Shown here piece after piece: positions 8,492-16,627 of a stretch of 64,000 nucleotides of DNA; the stretch's first letter is position 1; each line of letters starts with the position of its first letter. The DNA is taken from positions 1 through 64,000 of the forward strand of contig CAITZM010000184.1 in assembly GCA_903896925.1 (NCBI GenBank), written 5' to 3'. The notes under the pieces were generated by a model. It did no database searches and was not told where the DNA came from. It worked only from the letters and a program-made list of their open reading frames with translations. Source of the stretch: an uncultured Lentisphaerota bacterium. Its GTDB lineage: Bacteria; Verrucomicrobiota; Kiritimatiellia; CAIQIC01. The translations under genes were made by a program, and so were the position numbers.

Positions 8492-8839
8492 ATGCACGAG
8501 ATTTCCATCTGCCAGAGTCTGGTGAGCGTCGTGCTCGACGAGCTGACGCAGCGTGCCATCGGTCCGGGGCGGCTGCAGCGGGTCCGCGTCGTGGCCGGGC
8601 AGCTGCACCAGCTGGTGCCCGATGCGCTGACGTTCGCCTATGAGCTGCTGACGCGCGACACGCCTGCGGCGGGCTCGCAACTCGAGGTGCGGACGCCGCC
8701 GCTGGAGGCGCAGTGTCGCAGCTGCGGCTGGCGCGGCGCGATCGAGCCGCCGGTCTTCCTCTGCGAGGCCTGCGGGGCCGGTGTGGACATCAAGGGCGGT
8801 GACGAGCTGTTCGTCGAAGAACTGGAGCTTGCCGATTAA
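8492..8839 (+). CDS. hypA: Nickel metallochaperone HypA
   Basis: 115 residues, the normal size. It starts MHE, giving the N-terminal amine and His2 nickel site, and carries the zinc domain with CRSCGW and CEACG pairs. HypA delivers nickel, with HypB, to the large subunit of NiFe hydrogenase and in some bacteria to urease. Its TAA stop shares a base with the hypB ATG (TAATG), implying translational coupling. No hydrogenase structural or other hyp genes are in the window. Confidence 0.95.
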   Translation: MHEISICQSLVSVVLDELTQRAIGPGRLQRVRVVAGQLHQLVPDALTFAYELLTRDTPAAGSQLEVRTPPLEAQCRSCGWRGAIEPPVFLCEACGAGVDIKGGDELFVEELELAD

Positions 8840-9489
8840 TGAGCACAGCGCAGATTCCTATTCATCGGGCGGTCATGGACGACAGCCTGCGGAAGGCGAC
8901 CGCGACGCGCGCCTGGCTGGCGGAGCGCCGGCTCAAGATGTTCAACTTCATCGGCTCTCCCGGCGCGGGCAAGACCGCGCTGCTGGAGGCGTTGGCGGAC
9001 GCGCTGGCCGGCCGGCTGAAGTTTGCGGTGATCGAGGGCGACTGCGCCACGGCGCGCGACGCCGAACGCGTCGCCGCGCGCGGCATTAGCGCCATCCAGA
9101 TCGTCACCGGCGAGGGCTGCCACCTGCCGGCCGCGGCGGTCCACCAGGCGCTGGCGGACCTGCCGGACGGGATGGAGTGCATCCTCGTCGAGAACGTCGG
9201 CAATCTGGTCTGTCCGGCGGCGTTCGACATCGGCGAGACCGCGAAGATCGCCGTGCTGAGCGTGACCGAGGGCGAGGACAAGCCGCTGAAATATCCCGGG
9301 CTGTTCCGCAAGGCCGGCGCCATCGTGCTGAGCAAGACGGACCTGCTGCCGCACCTGCGCTTCAACCTGGACACCTGTCGCCAGGCGATCCGGCAGATCA
9401 ACAGCGCCGCGCCGCTGTTCGAACTTTCGGCCAAGACCGGCGCGGGTCTGCCCGCGCTGGCCGACTGGCTGGCACAGCAAAAAAGCTGA
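8839..9489 (+). CDS. hypB: Hydrogenase nickel-incorporation GTPase HypB
   Basis: 216 residues. P-loop GSPGAGKT is at 39-46, EGDCATARDAERV forms the switch region, GEGCHL gives the metal-binding Cys-His pair at the dimer interface, ENVGNLVCP carries the conserved Cys, and SKTDLLP is the guanine-specificity loop. No His-rich N-terminal nickel-storage stretch is present. GTP-dependent nickel insertion into hydrogenase with HypA is the established role. It overlaps hypA by one base. Confidence 0.95.
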   Translation: MSTAQIPIHRAVMDDSLRKATATRAWLAERRLKMFNFIGSPGAGKTALLEALADALAGRLKFAVIEGDCATARDAERVAARGISAIQIVTGEGCHLPAAAVHQALADLPDGMECILVENVGNLVCPAAFDIGETAKIAVLSVTEGEDKPLKYPGLFRKAGAIVLSKTDLLPHLRFNLDTCRQAIRQINSAAPLFELSAKTGAGLPALADWLAQQKS

Positions 9490-9501
9490 GGCCGAATGGG
9501 T

Positions 9502-10149
9502 TTATTTTCCCACTGCAATTTTAAACCCTCGTGACCGCCAATCCGGCACACCATCTTCGAGCCGTAGGGCCCGGAAACCTTCCTGCCGCAAAAGATCCAC
9601 CGCCTGGACAGCCAGGCTGCAATACGGGCCACGGGCATAGGCGGCGATCTCCCGGTGGTGGGGCAGGTCCTTCAATCGCTGCTTGAGATCCTCCAAGGGA
9701 ACGGAGATCGCGCCCGGAATATGGCCCGCTTTGAATTCCTCCGGTGGACGCACGTCCAGTAGGGTAACCCGGCCCTCGCGCACCCGTCGCAATAGGGGCT
9801 TGCCGGTGCGGGTCGTGAGAAACTCCCGTGTCAACCGTTCAACATCGGGCAGCCGGTGTTCCGCCAGCTTGCGCATGGCGCGGAGGAATGTCGGCACCTC
9901 CGTGTCCGCGACGCGGTAGGTGACGAAGAGGCCCTGCTTGTCGGCGTCCACCAAGCGTGCGGCGTGCAGCAACCGCAAGTGGTGGGAGGCATTCGCCACC
10001 GTCATCGAGGTTGCAGCCGCCAGCACCTCCACCGTACGGGGCGCCTGGGCCAGCACGTCCAGCAGTTCCAGCCGTCGCGGGCTGGCAAGCGCCTTGCCCA
10101 CGCGGGCCAGTTGCTCGAAGAGCAGGTTTTGGAATTGTCTGCCGTTCAT
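9502..10149 (-). CDS. ArsR-family regulator fused to a rhodanese domain
   Basis: 215 residues from ATG 10149 (MNGRQF), preceded on its strand by TTGGAT; a TTG at 10161 would add four residues. Residues ~1-95 are an ArsR winged helix (NASHHLRLLHAARLV recognition region). Residues ~115-210 are a rhodanese domain with LLDVRPPEEFKAGHIPGA and an active-site loop CSLAVQA in which the Cys is present. This fusion is known in sulfur- and persulfide-responsive repressors and in some metal-stress regulators. No ArsR metal-binding CxC pair is obvious in the helix, so sensing through the rhodanese cysteine is more likely. A perfect inverted repeat lies 12 bases upstream, suggesting autoregulation. It converges with hypB. 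Confidence 0.88.
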   Translation of the reverse strand: MNGRQFQNLLFEQLARVGKALASPRRLELLDVLAQAPRTVEVLAAATSMTVANASHHLRLLHAARLVDADKQGLFVTYRVADTEVPTFLRAMRKLAEHRLPDVERLTREFLTTRTGKPLLRRVREGRVTLLDVRPPEEFKAGHIPGAISVPLEDLKQRLKDLPHHREIAAYARGPYCSLAVQAVDLLRQEGFRALRLEDGVPDWRSRGFKIAVGK

Positions 10150-10160
10150 ATTATCATCCA

Positions 10161-10176
10161 ATATTCAAACGAATAT
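10161..10176. promoter_or_regulatory. Probable ArsR-type operator
   Basis: Perfect inverted repeat ATATTC-AAAC-GAATAT in an AT-rich island immediately upstream of the ArsR-rhodanese start. ArsR-family operators are typically short AT-rich dyads of this type. The site could also control anything transcribed rightwards from here. Confidence 0.65.
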
Positions 10177-10177
10177 A

Positions 10178-10524
10178 ATAATAATGTGTAAGCACCCCGT
10201 GTCAATCCCGCTCGCACCGGAACCTGATTCACTATTCCTCGTCGGTGCTGTGTCTTTTCTGGTTCCCGCAGCGGCTGGCGGCCTTGTCCTCCGGCCGCGC
10301 TGTCCTGAGGTTGGCTCGGGTGCCGGGCGGCCGTGGCCATCGCCGTACGGGTGTCGGGTTGCTGGGGGGCATTGAGCGGGAGGTGTGCCGTGGGCCGAGT
10401 GTCGGAAGGAGGCGCTATTTCCTGCGCAAGGCGGGGGACAGACGGTGTCGTGGGGTTGAGCGTCGGGATCAATGTTGCGCTTTACGCTTGTTCCACGGCA
10501 GGGCGGGCGTGTAGAACGTCCGGC
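10178..10524. other. Intergenic region without a recognised gene
   Basis: About 350 GC-rich bases between the ArsR gene and the first glycosyltransferase. The glycosyltransferase frame is open upstream to 10333, but the translation there (Cys/Arg/Gly-rich) does not look like protein of this family. I see no repeat or clear promoter beyond the operator at the left end. Confidence 0.5.
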
Positions 10525-11643
10525 GTGATCGTTTGCATGGACATCCAGGCGGGGGTGGCGCAGCGCGCCGGGGTGGGGCGCTACGTCCAGAAACTCGTCG
10601 AGCAGCTTGGCGCGTGCGCCACGCCCAGTGACGAGCTGCGTTTGTTCTTCTTCGATTTCCAGCGCCAGGGCCTGCCGCTGGCCGCGCCGGGCGCCCAGCA
10701 GCGCGCGTGCCGCTGGCTGCCGGGCCGCTATGTGCAGGCCGCGTGGAAGCGGCTGCAGTTCCCCCCGTTCGACTGGCTCGCCGGCGCGGCCGATGTCTAC
10801 CACTTCCCGAATTTCATCGTGCCCCCGCTGACGCGCGGCAAGGCGGTGGTGACGATCCATGACGTTTCGTTCCTGCGCTTTCCCGACGCCGCCGAACCGC
10901 GCAACCTCGCCTACCTGAAGGCGAAGATCCGCGACACGGTCGCCCGCGCCGATGCGATCATCACCGACTCCGCTTTCTCCGGGCAGGAAATCCAGGAATT
11001 GCTTGGCGTGCCGCAAGAAAAGATTCATCCCATCCTGCTCGGCCTGCCGTCGGATTTCCGCCGGCCCGCTCCGGCGGCGATCGCCGCCGCACGCCAGCAG
11101 CTCGGTTTGGAGCGGCCCTATATTTTGAGCGTCGGCACGCTGGAGCCGCGCAAAAACTTCCCCTTCCTCGTCGAGGCCTTCGAGCGGCTGGCCGGCTTCG
11201 ATGGCGACCTGGTGATCGCGGGCATGAAGGGCTGGAAGTACGAGCCGATCCTGGCGCGGATGCAGAACTCGCCCCGCGCGGCGCGGATCCGGCACCTCGA
11301 TTATGTGCCGGAACAACTGCTCGCGCCGCTCTACGCGGGCGCGGAGCTGTTCGTCTTTCCCTCGTTGTACGAGGGCTTCGGCTTCACGCCGCTGGAGGCG
11401 ATGGCCTGCGGCACGCCGGCGCTGATCTCGGCGAACGGCTCGCTGCCGGAAGTCTGCGGCGGCGGCGCGGAGATCGTGCCCGCGCTCGACGCGGACCTGT
11501 GGGCGCAGCGGATCGGCGCGCTGCTCGGCGAAACCACAGCGCGCGCCGCGCTGACGATCAAGGGGGCGCAGCACATCGGGAAGTTCTCCTGGCAAGCCGC
11601 GGCGCAGCAGACGTGGTCGGTCTACCAGCAGGTGAGCGGTTAA
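10525..11643 (+). CDS. GT4-family glycosyltransferase (first of pair)
   Basis: 372 residues from GTG 10525, giving a family-like N-terminus (IVCMDIQAGVAQRAGVGRYV, the acceptor-side Gly loop). The GT-B fold has VVTIHDVSFLRFP in the N-terminal domain and, in the C-terminal domain, SVGTLEPRKN, the E-x7-E nucleotide-sugar motif in PSLYEGFGFTPLEAMACG and NGSLPEVCGG. It should transfer a sugar from an NDP-sugar to a glycan or lipid acceptor at the cytosolic membrane face. Four bases separate it from the next GT4 gene, so the two are an operon. Acceptor and sugar are unknown. Confidence 0.85.
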   Translation: MIVCMDIQAGVAQRAGVGRYVQKLVEQLGACATPSDELRLFFFDFQRQGLPLAAPGAQQRACRWLPGRYVQAAWKRLQFPPFDWLAGAADVYHFPNFIVPPLTRGKAVVTIHDVSFLRFPDAAEPRNLAYLKAKIRDTVARADAIITDSAFSGQEIQELLGVPQEKIHPILLGLPSDFRRPAPAAIAAARQQLGLERPYILSVGTLEPRKNFPFLVEAFERLAGFDGDLVIAGMKGWKYEPILARMQNSPRAARIRHLDYVPEQLLAPLYAGAELFVFPSLYEGFGFTPLEAMACGTPALISANGSLPEVCGGGAEIVPALDADLWAQRIGALLGETTARAALTIKGAQHIGKFSWQAAAQQTWSVYQQVSG

Positions 11644-11647
11644 TCTG

Positions 11648-12802
11648 ATGAAGATCGCGATTGATACACGTTGGATCTTCCCGGAGATCTCCGGCATCGG
11701 GCTCTACACCCGCGAGCTGATCGCCGCCCTGGCGGAGTGCGACCGGCAGAATGAATACCTGTTGCTCTTCGACCGGCCGGATTTGCAGGAGCGCACCTGG
11801 GCCGAGGCGCGGCTGGCCGACAAGCCGAATTTCCAGGCCGCGCAGGTGCCGTGGCGGATCTTTACACCGGGCGGCCAGCTGGGCCTGCCGGGCTGGCTGC
11901 GCCGGCAGGGCGTGGACGTCTTCCATTCCCCGAACTACATGATTCCGTTCCGGGCTTTTCCGCGCCGCCGGCCGCACGCCATCCGCTGCGTCGTGACGAT
12001 CCACGACCTCATCCCGCTCCTCTTTCCGCAGTACACGCCGCGCGCGCTCAAGACGCGGTTCCTGTTTTTGTTTCGGGCGATCCTGCGCGCGGTCGCGGCG
12101 CGCGCCGACGCGGTGCTGACCGTGAGCGAGGCCTCGCGCGCCGACATCCTGCGCCTGCTCGGCGCGCCGGCTGGCGACGCAGGCAACGTGGTCGCCATTC
12201 CGAACGGCGTTGCCCCGCAGTTCAAGCCGGCCGGAGTCCCGGCCAACACGCCGAAGCGGATCCTGTTTGTCGGGCGGTTCGATCCCTATAAAAATGTGAC
12301 CGGCCTGCTGACGGCGTTCGATCTGTTGCGGCAGCAACTGCCGGGCGCGGTGCGCCTGGTGATTGCCGGGGCGCCGGACCCGCGCTATCCCGAGCCGCTC
12401 CATTTCGCCCGCCAGCGCGGCCTGGAACGGGACATCGAATGGCTCGGCTACGTCAGCGGCCCGCAGCTGGTCGCCGCTTATCAGCAGGCCGATGTGTTCG
12501 TGCTGCCGTCGCGCTACGAGGGGTTCGGGTTGCCGGTCGTTGAGGCGATGGCGTGCGGCACGCCCGTGGTGTGCAGCGACGTCAGCTCGCTGCCGGAAGT
12601 CGCCGGCGGAGCCGCGCTGCTGATCACGCCCGACGACGCGGCCGGCATCGCGCAGGCGATCCGCCGCGTCCTCGAGGAGCCGGGCCTGGCGGCCACGTTG
12701 CGTGAAAAGGGCCTGCGCCGGGCCGCGGATTTTTCGTGGCAGCGTGTTGCGCAGGCGACCTTGCGCGTGTATGAGCGGGGCGGACCAGGGGGCAGCCGAT
12801 GA
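11648..12802 (+). CDS. GT4-family glycosyltransferase (second of pair)
   Basis: 384 residues, MKIAIDTRWIFPEISGIGLY at the start as expected for the family. GT-B motifs include TIHDLIPLLFP, ILFVGRFDPYKN, the donor-binding LPSRYEGFGLPVVEAMACG with its two glutamates, and DVSSLPEVAGG. It is paralogous to the upstream gene and presumably acts on the same polysaccharide or glycolipid. The last residues (GGPGGSR) are a short unstructured tail. mvaD follows after 45 bases. Confidence 0.9.
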   Translation: MKIAIDTRWIFPEISGIGLYTRELIAALAECDRQNEYLLLFDRPDLQERTWAEARLADKPNFQAAQVPWRIFTPGGQLGLPGWLRRQGVDVFHSPNYMIPFRAFPRRRPHAIRCVVTIHDLIPLLFPQYTPRALKTRFLFLFRAILRAVAARADAVLTVSEASRADILRLLGAPAGDAGNVVAIPNGVAPQFKPAGVPANTPKRILFVGRFDPYKNVTGLLTAFDLLRQQLPGAVRLVIAGAPDPRYPEPLHFARQRGLERDIEWLGYVSGPQLVAAYQQADVFVLPSRYEGFGLPVVEAMACGTPVVCSDVSSLPEVAGGAALLITPDDAAGIAQAIRRVLEEPGLAATLREKGLRRAADFSWQRVAQATLRVYERGGPGGSR

Positions 12803-12847
12803 GCCTGGCACGGCCAGGGCGCCAGGGCAGAAAGGCAGAGGGGGACC

Positions 12848-13840
12848 ATGACGAAAAGTGAGGTCATCGAACAACTGCTGCCCAAGCGGCGGTCGGCGCC
12901 GCGGGCCGCGGCGACAGCCTTTGCGCCGGCGAACATCGCGCTGTGCAAGTACTGGGGCAAGCGCGACGCGGAGCTCAACCTGCCGACCGCCTCCAGCCTG
13001 TCCATCTCGCTCGGCAAGCTCGGCAGCGAGGTGACACTCGCGCCGCGCGCCGGCCACGACCGCTTCACGCTCAACGGCCAGTTGATCGCGCCGGAGTCAT
13101 CGTTCGCCCGCCGCGCGGCCGCGTTCCTCGGCCTGTTCCGCCCCGCACCAGATTTCTACTATGACGTTACAGCGACCAATACCGTGCCGACCGCCGCCGG
13201 CCTCGCCTCGTCGGCCTCCGGGTTTGCCGCGCTGACCTTGGCGCTGAACGAGCTGTTCGCCTGGAAGCTCGACCGCCGGAAACTGTCCATCCTGGCCCGG
13301 TTGGGCAGCGGCAGCGCGTCCCGTTCACTCTTCGAGGGGTTCGTCGAGTGGCATGCGGGCCGGGCCCCCACCGGCATGGATTCGTTCGCGGAGCCGCTGG
13401 CGACGAAATGGCCGGACCTGCGGATCGGCCTGGTGGTGCTCTCCGACAAGGAGAAGCCCATCGGCTCGCGCGATGCCATGGCGCAGACCCGCGACACCTC
13501 GCCGCTGTATGCCGTCTGGCCGGAAACCGTCGCACGCGACCTGGTGGCGCTCAAGGAGGCCATCAGCCAGCGCGATTTCACGCAACTCGGCGAGGTCGCC
13601 GAGGGCAATGCCTTGGCGATGCACGCCACGATGCTCGCGGCGCGTCCCGCCATCCTCTACTTCCTGCCGGAAAGCATCGAGGCCATCCACACCGTCCACG
13701 CGCTGCGCGCCGAAGGGTGCGAGGTCTACTTCACGATGGACGCCGGCCCGAACCTCAAGCTGCTCTTCCGCAAGGCCGACCTGCGCTATGTCATCAAGGG
13801 CTTCCCCGAGGTGCAGGTCGTGGCCCCCTTCGCCACGTAG
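12848..13840 (+). CDS. mvaD: Diphosphomevalonate decarboxylase
   Basis: 330 residues preceded by a good ribosome site (GAGGGGGA). GHMP-kinase-fold motifs specific to this enzyme are present: ANIALCKYWGKRD, LNLPTASSLSISLG, the ATP loop NTVPTAAGLASSASGFAAL, GSGSASRSLFEGFVEW and the catalytic Asp in TMDAGPN. It converts mevalonate 5-diphosphate to isopentenyl diphosphate with ATP and CO2 release. No other mevalonate-pathway gene is nearby. A mevalonate route would be notable in this type of bacterium, or the enzyme may act on a related phosphorylated substrate. It may be co-transcribed with the two glycosyltransferases. Confidence 0.88.
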   Translation: MTKSEVIEQLLPKRRSAPRAAATAFAPANIALCKYWGKRDAELNLPTASSLSISLGKLGSEVTLAPRAGHDRFTLNGQLIAPESSFARRAAAFLGLFRPAPDFYYDVTATNTVPTAAGLASSASGFAALTLALNELFAWKLDRRKLSILARLGSGSASRSLFEGFVEWHAGRAPTGMDSFAEPLATKWPDLRIGLVVLSDKEKPIGSRDAMAQTRDTSPLYAVWPETVARDLVALKEAISQRDFTQLGEVAEGNALAMHATMLAARPAILYFLPESIEAIHTVHALRAEGCEVYFTMDAGPNLKLLFRKADLRYVIKGFPEVQVVAPFAT

Positions 13841-13922
13841 GCGTGCGGTTTTGGGCTCGACGGGACGAAGCTGTTCCTTTAGAAAGGTCGGGCGTCGATG
13901 CACAACTCCTGAGAGGTTCAAT

Positions 13923-14618
13923 ATGAAGAAATTTATGACGGCGGCGATGATGATGGCGATAACGACACTGGCGGCAGGCGAGGCCGTGGCGGCGGCAGCG
14001 CCGGCCGCCGCACCGGTCGCGGAGCCGGGCATCGGGCTGACGCTCAAGGCCGGTACGACCGGCGTGGGCGGCGATCTGACAGTGGGTTTGACCGAGAACT
14101 TCAACCTCCGTGCCGGTATCAGCTATTTTACGTGGACGCAGAAGGGTGTGGGCGGGGACACCGACAAGAAAGACCTCCAGTTGGACCTGTTGAACGTCCC
14201 GCTCACGGTCGACTGGCATCCCATCACGGGCAATGGCTTCCGCATCTCCGCGGGCGTGATGTTCAACAATGACCGGGGCGAACTCAACGCCAGGTACGGC
14301 CAGAGCGTTTCGATCAACGACCACGATTACATCGTGAGCTCGTTGAACGGCAAGATCGACTTCAACCGGTTCGGCCCCTATCTCGGGATCGGCTACGGCA
14401 ATGCCGCCGACACCTCGGCGCGCTGGCATTTCTCCTCGGACCTGGGCGTAGCCTATATCGGCGCACCGAATATCACCCTGGAGGCCACCGCGCTCGACCC
14501 GGCCCAGCAGGGCGCGCTTGAAAATGATCTGGCGGCGCAGCGCAAAACATACGAGGACGACGCCAAGCCGTTCAAATTCTATCCTGTCCTGACCATCGGC
14601 GTCTCCTACACGTTCTGA
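13923..14618 (+). CDS. Outer-membrane beta-barrel protein
   Basis: 231 residues from ATG 13923 (GAGAGG ribosome site), with signal peptide MKKFMTAAMMMAITTLAAG...AVA. The mature part shows alternating amphipathic strands (GIGLTLKAGTTGVGGDLTVG, FNLRAGISYFTW, LDLLNVPLTVDWHP, GPYLGIGYGNA, FYPVLTIGVSYTF) and ends in Phe, the outer-membrane assembly signal. It resembles small OmpW/OmpA-like barrels, but no specific family can be named. An Ala/Pro-rich linker follows the signal peptide. Function is unknown. Confidence 0.8.
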   Translation: MKKFMTAAMMMAITTLAAGEAVAAAAPAAAPVAEPGIGLTLKAGTTGVGGDLTVGLTENFNLRAGISYFTWTQKGVGGDTDKKDLQLDLLNVPLTVDWHPITGNGFRISAGVMFNNDRGELNARYGQSVSINDHDYIVSSLNGKIDFNRFGPYLGIGYGNAADTSARWHFSSDLGVAYIGAPNITLEATALDPAQQGALENDLAAQRKTYEDDAKPFKFYPVLTIGVSYTF

Positions 14619-14641
14619 GCGCGCCGGCGCCGCGTCCGCGC

Positions 14642-14669
14642 TTGACTTGCGCGCGCGCCATCGGAGAAT
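14642..14669 (+). promoter_or_regulatory. Candidate short-leader promoter for the HAD operon
   Basis: TTGACT at 14642-14647, a 16-base spacer and GAGAAT at 14664-14669, only six bases before the ATG at 14676. The AGAATGC-type -10 followed closely by a start codon also occurs before the purine permease (55255-55260). Suggestive only. Confidence 0.35.
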
Positions 14670-14675
14670 GCGCGC

Positions 14676-15524
14676 ATGACGAACACTTCTGCCTATGCCG
14701 CGCACTTTACCGGTGCGGTCGAATTCCGCCCGTCGTTTGCACCGCGGCCGGGCATCAGCCATGTCCTGTTCGATTTCGACGGCACGCTTTCGCTCATCCG
14801 CGAGGGTTGGCCGGACGTGATGGTGCCGATGTTCACCGAATACCTGCCGCCGCTGCCCGGCGAAACGGCGGAACAGCGCCGCCAGCTCGCGCTCGACGAC
14901 ATCATGCGCCTCAACGGCAAGCAGACGATCTACCAGATGATCCAGCTCGCCGAGCGCATCACGGAGCGCGGCGGCGTGCCGCGCGAGCCGCTGTGGTACA
15001 AGCACGAATATCTCCGCCGGCTTGAGGAGCGCATCGCGTCGCGCGTGGCGGGCGTGCACGGCGGCACGATCCCCTACGACGAGCTGCTGGTGCACGGGAC
15101 GCGGGCGCTGCTCAAGGAGTTGCGCCGGCGCGGGCTGGCGCTCTACCTCGCCAGCGGCACCGATGAGCAGTTTGTCAAGCAGGAGGCCGAGCTGCTCCAG
15201 GTGACGGAATATTTCGGCAGCCACATCTATGGTGCCCAGGATGACTACAAGAAGTTCTCCAAGAAGATGGTCATCGAGCGGCTGCTGAGGGAGAACGCGA
15301 TCCCCGGCGAAAAGCTGCTCGCGTTCGGCGATGGCTATGTCGAGATCCTGAACACGAAGGAAGTCGGCGGGCTCGCGGTCGCGGTCGCCAGCGACGAGGC
15401 CCACAACGGTTCCGGCCAGTTCGACGAGTGGAAAAGGCAGCGCCTGATCGGCGTCGGCGCCGATGTGGTCATCCCGGACTACCGCGATGCGCCGGCGCTG
15501 CTCGACCTCATCCTCGGCACATGA
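14676..15524 (+). CDS. HAD-superfamily phosphatase
   Basis: 282 residues. HAD motif I is LFDFDGTLS, motif II is in LYLASGT, a Lys pair in YKKFSKKMV serves as motif III, and motif IV is AFGDGYVEI. An alpha-helical cap lies between motifs I and II. It is a phosphatase or phosphoglucomutase-like enzyme acting on a sugar phosphate or similar. The stop overlaps the next start (ATGA), and the third gene is a sugar kinase linked in the same way, so the three proteins probably act in one carbohydrate-phosphate pathway. Confidence 0.85.
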   Translation: MTNTSAYAAHFTGAVEFRPSFAPRPGISHVLFDFDGTLSLIREGWPDVMVPMFTEYLPPLPGETAEQRRQLALDDIMRLNGKQTIYQMIQLAERITERGGVPREPLWYKHEYLRRLEERIASRVAGVHGGTIPYDELLVHGTRALLKELRRRGLALYLASGTDEQFVKQEAELLQVTEYFGSHIYGAQDDYKKFSKKMVIERLLRENAIPGEKLLAFGDGYVEILNTKEVGGLAVAVASDEAHNGSGQFDEWKRQRLIGVGADVVIPDYRDAPALLDLILGT

Positions 15525-16627
15525 AAACGACACCCCTCGACCTGCGGAAACTGAAAATCCAGCCGCTGGCCGCGCGCAAGAGCCTGACGCGCGCCGACAA
15601 CATCTTGGTTGCGCCCGAGGCCCCGCTGCGCGCCTGTCCGCCGGCGGTGTCGCCGCTGATCGCCGACTGCGCGCATAAAATCCGCGCGGCGCGCGAGCGC
15701 GGCGCAAGCGTCATGCTCATCTATGGCGCGCACCTGCTGCGCAACGGCGCGGCGCTCCTGCTCGACCGGATGATGGAACGCGGGTGGCTGACGCACCTGG
15801 CGACGAACGGCGCGGGCACGATCCACGACTGGGAATATGCCTGGCTGGGCGCCAGCACGGAGAGCGTGCGCGAAAATGTCGCGACCGGCTCCTTCGGCAC
15901 CTGGGCCGAGACGGCAACGAACATCCACCGCGCGCTCATGGCCGGTGCGCTCGACGGCCTCGGCTACGGACGCGCGCTCGGCCGCTACATCGCCGAGGAC
16001 GGCGCGACGCTGCCGACGCCCGAAGAGCTCACGCGCGCCATCGTGGCTGCGCCGGGGCATCCGCTGACCGCGGCGCGCGCCGATTTGCTGCAGGCGATGC
16101 GCGAGCAGCCGTGGCCGGCGGGCCGCGTGCAGGTGGCGCACCGCTGGAAACAGAACTCGATCCTCGCTTCGGCCTGGCGGCACCAGGTGGCGATGACGGT
16201 GCATCCGGGCATCGGCTATGACATCATCACCAACCATCCGGTGTTCAGCGGCAGCGTCATCGGGCGCGCCGGCGAACTGGATTTCAAATTGTTTTCCGGC
16301 TCGGTGGCGGACCTCGAGGGCGGCGTCGTGCTCTCGGTCGGCTCGGCGATCATGGGCCCGCAGGTCTTCGAGAAGGCCTTGAGCTGCGTGAACAACCTGC
16401 GCCTGCAAGAGGGGCGCGGCGTCGTCAGCGGTCACTCGCTCTACGTCGTGGACTTGCAGGACGGCGGCGGCTGGGACTGGACGCAGGGGGAGCCGCCGAA
16501 GACCAATCCCGCCTACTACCTCCGCTTCTGCAAGAGCTACGCGCGCATGGGCGGCGCGATGCACTACGCCCAGTGCGATAACCTCACTTTCGTCCAGCAT
16601 CTTTTCCACGAACTGCAACGGCCATGA
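15521..16627 (+). CDS. Conserved protein of unknown function in a sugar-phosphate operon
   Basis: 368 residues from ATG 15521, overlapping the HAD stop by four bases; the frame extends upstream but only inside the HAD gene. I do not recognise the family. Visible features are a Rossmann-like strand-loop (VMLIYGAHLLRNGAALLLD), a conserved-looking THLATNGAGTIHDWEYA block, SFGTWAETATNIHRAL, GIGYDIITNHP and SVGSAIMGPQVFEK. It has no signal peptide, so it is cytosolic. The fold suggests a nucleotide- or sugar-phosphate-binding enzyme. Its stop overlaps the next start by four bases, binding it to a PfkB kinase. Confidence 0.8.
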   Translation: MKTTPLDLRKLKIQPLAARKSLTRADNILVAPEAPLRACPPAVSPLIADCAHKIRAARERGASVMLIYGAHLLRNGAALLLDRMMERGWLTHLATNGAGTIHDWEYAWLGASTESVRENVATGSFGTWAETATNIHRALMAGALDGLGYGRALGRYIAEDGATLPTPEELTRAIVAAPGHPLTAARADLLQAMREQPWPAGRVQVAHRWKQNSILASAWRHQVAMTVHPGIGYDIITNHPVFSGSVIGRAGELDFKLFSGSVADLEGGVVLSVGSAIMGPQVFEKALSCVNNLRLQEGRGVVSGHSLYVVDLQDGGGWDWTQGEPPKTNPAYYLRFCKSYARMGGAMHYAQCDNLTFVQHLFHELQRP

